The notes beneath the pieces were generated by a model. It saw only the letters and a program-made list of their open reading frames with translations. It was not told the origin of the DNA and did no database searches. A stretch of DNA of 64,000 nt from contig NC_015964.1 of assembly GCF_000210895.1 (NCBI RefSeq), forward strand, positions 124,001-188,000. The letters are read 5' to 3'. The position numbers and the translations under genes are program-made. Positions 62,834 to 64,000 of the stretch are shown here, piece after piece; the first letter of the stretch is position 1, and every line of letters starts with the position of its first letter. The stretch is from Haemophilus parainfluenzae T3T1 (GTDB lineage: Bacteria; Pseudomonadota; Gammaproteobacteria; Enterobacterales; Pasteurellaceae).

Positions 62834-64000
62834 ATGACAGACAAAATCACTTTTAATGATTTAGGCTTGCCTGAATTCATTCTAAAAGCCGTTTCTGACC
62901 TTGGTTTTGAAACACCTTCGCCAATCCAACAAGCTTGTATTCCTGCTCTTCTAGAAGGCAGAGATGTACTTGGCATGGCGCAAACCGGTAGTGGTAAAAC
63001 TGCCGCATTCTCTTTACCTATTTTGGCAAAAATTGATCCTGCCGCAAAACATCCACAATTATTGGTGATGGCACCAACGCGTGAACTTGCCATTCAAGTT
63101 GCTGATGCTTGTGAACACTTTATGAAATATGCCAAAGGCATCAACATCGTGACCCTTTATGGAGGTCAACGTTATGACATCCAATTACGTGCATTAAAAC
63201 AAGGCGCACAAGTTGTTGTGGGTACACCAGGTCGTATTTTGGATCACATCCGTCGTAACACATTAGATCTATCTGAGTTAAAAGCTATCGTACTTGATGA
63301 AGCAGATGAAATGCTTCGCATGGGCTTTATTGATGATGTAGAAACCGTTATGGCTGAATTACCTGAAGAGCACCAAACTGCGCTTTTCTCAGCCACCATG
63401 CCTGAGCCAATTCGTCGTATCACAAAACGCTTCATGAACAACCCGCAAGAAGTAAAAATCAAAGTAAATAACGATAATGCGCCTGATATTGAGCAAAATT
63501 GTTGGTATGTTCAAGGTTTCCGTAAAAATGATGCATTATTACGTTTCTTAGAAGTAGAAGATTTTGATGCGGCAATCATTTTTACTCGCACTAAAACAGG
63601 CACACTTGATGTGACTGAATTATTAGAAAAACACGGTTTCCGTGCTGCGGCATTAAACGGTGATATGACTCAGCAATTACGTGAGCAAACCTTAGATCGC
63701 TTACGTAATGGTAGCCTTGATATTGTGGTTGCAACCGATGTTGCTGCGCGCGGTATCGATATTGAAAGAATCAGTCTTGTAGTGAACTATGACATCCCAC
63801 TTGATGCAGAGTCTTACGTTCACCGTATCGGCCGTACCGGTCGTGCAGGTCGTTCTGGTCGTGCATTATTATTCGTTGAACCACGTGAACGCCGTTTACT
63901 CCGTAATATCGAACACTTGATGAAAAAACCAATCAATGAAGTTGAATTACCAAATCATGAAGTGTTGCAAGCCTGTCGTCGTAAAAAATTCCAAGACAAG
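62834..64000 (+). CDS. deaD: DEAD-box RNA helicase DeaD, 5' part (runs off the window)
   Basis: The first 389 residues of a cold-shock RNA helicase of ribosome assembly and mRNA decay. Motifs I (AQTGSGKT), Ia (PTRELA), Ib (TPGR), II (DEAD in LDEADEML), III (SAT), and VI ([11 protein letters not shown]) are all present in order. The frame is open to the last base. The C-terminal RNA-binding extension lies beyond the window. It follows nlpI and pnp. The start has a weak ribosome site. Confidence 0.95.
   Translation, partial: MTDKITFNDLGLPEFILKAVSDLGFETPSPIQQACIPALLEGRDVLGMAQTGSGKTAAFSLPILAKIDPAAKHPQLLVMAPTRELAIQVADACEHFMKYAKGINIVTLYGGQRYDIQLRALKQGAQVVVGTPGRILDHIRRNTLDLSELKAIVLDEADEMLRMGFIDDVETVMAELPEEHQTALFSATMPEPIRRITKRFMNNPQEVKIKVNNDNAPDIEQNCWYVQGFRKNDALLRFLEVEDFDAAIIFTRTKTGTLDVTELLEKHGFRAAALNGDMTQQLREQTLDRLRNGSLDIVVATDVAARGIDIERISLVVNYDIPLDAESYVHRIGRTGRAGRSGRALLFVEPRERRLLRNIEHLMKKPINEVELPNHEVLQACRRKKFQDK

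Overview
The window is chromosomal DNA of a Haemophilus-type member of the Pasteurellaceae. The core uptake signal AAGTGCGGT/ACCGCACTT occurs dozens of times, often as inverted pairs that double as transcription terminators. This is the Hin-type uptake sequence, and most proteins look like close relatives of Haemophilus influenzae proteins. The accessory content and the patchwork gene order fit H. parainfluenzae or a near relative better than H. influenzae. That species call is inference.

Layout. 0-5.3 kb (minus): YdgA-like DUF945 protein, adk, an AmpG-type permease, galE. 5.4-9.1 kb: a large subtilisin-type autotransporter (plus) behind a strong CRP site, then a small orphan membrane protein. 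9.3-19.6 kb: ppa (minus), a PurR-boxed NCS2 purine permease, trhP, a candidate small RNA, queA, tgt, a hemerythrin/TusA-like pair, and yajC-secD-secF. 19.6-26.1 kb (minus): a PerM-like permease, glnB, mog, clpB, fau, 6S RNA and bamD. 26.2-32.7 kb: rluD-pgeF, the overlapping cluster rsmE-yqgE-ruvX, and divergent fadR/nhaB-dsbB. 32.8-42.2 kb (minus): a DUF1294 protein, a Sel1-repeat protein, glyA, two paralogous lipoproteins, a DUF711 protein, purD, a nested inverted-repeat element, and purH with a perfect PurR box. 42.4-49.6 kb: doxX, dsbD, arcA, smpB, zinc-free ribosomal proteins L31B/L36B behind a Fur-like box, obgE, an EamA permease, rpmA and rplU. 49.9-52.4 kb: ispB, two AT-rich orphan genes and queH in one packed cluster. 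52.5-64 kb: zapA, polA, a cupin, a CyuA-like desulfidase, a YeeE/YedE permease with its TusA-like partner flanked by near-identical hairpins, nanQ-like yhcH, pnp with a long leader hairpin, nlpI and the start of deaD.

Most genes are housekeeping genes. Shared themes are tRNA wobble-base modification (trhP, queA, tgt, queH), purine and one-carbon metabolism (PurR permease, purH, purD, glyA, fau), envelope biogenesis and secretion (secDF, bamD, dsbB, dsbD) and sulfur handling (two TusA-like proteins, YeeE, CyuA). The least explained parts are accessory insertions in otherwise conserved neighbourhoods: the two-gene AT-rich insert between ispB and queH, the DUF711/lipoprotein block between purD and glyA, and the autotransporter with an EF-hand-like loop inside its protease domain. 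No tRNA, rRNA, CRISPR array, prophage or intact insertion sequence was seen.
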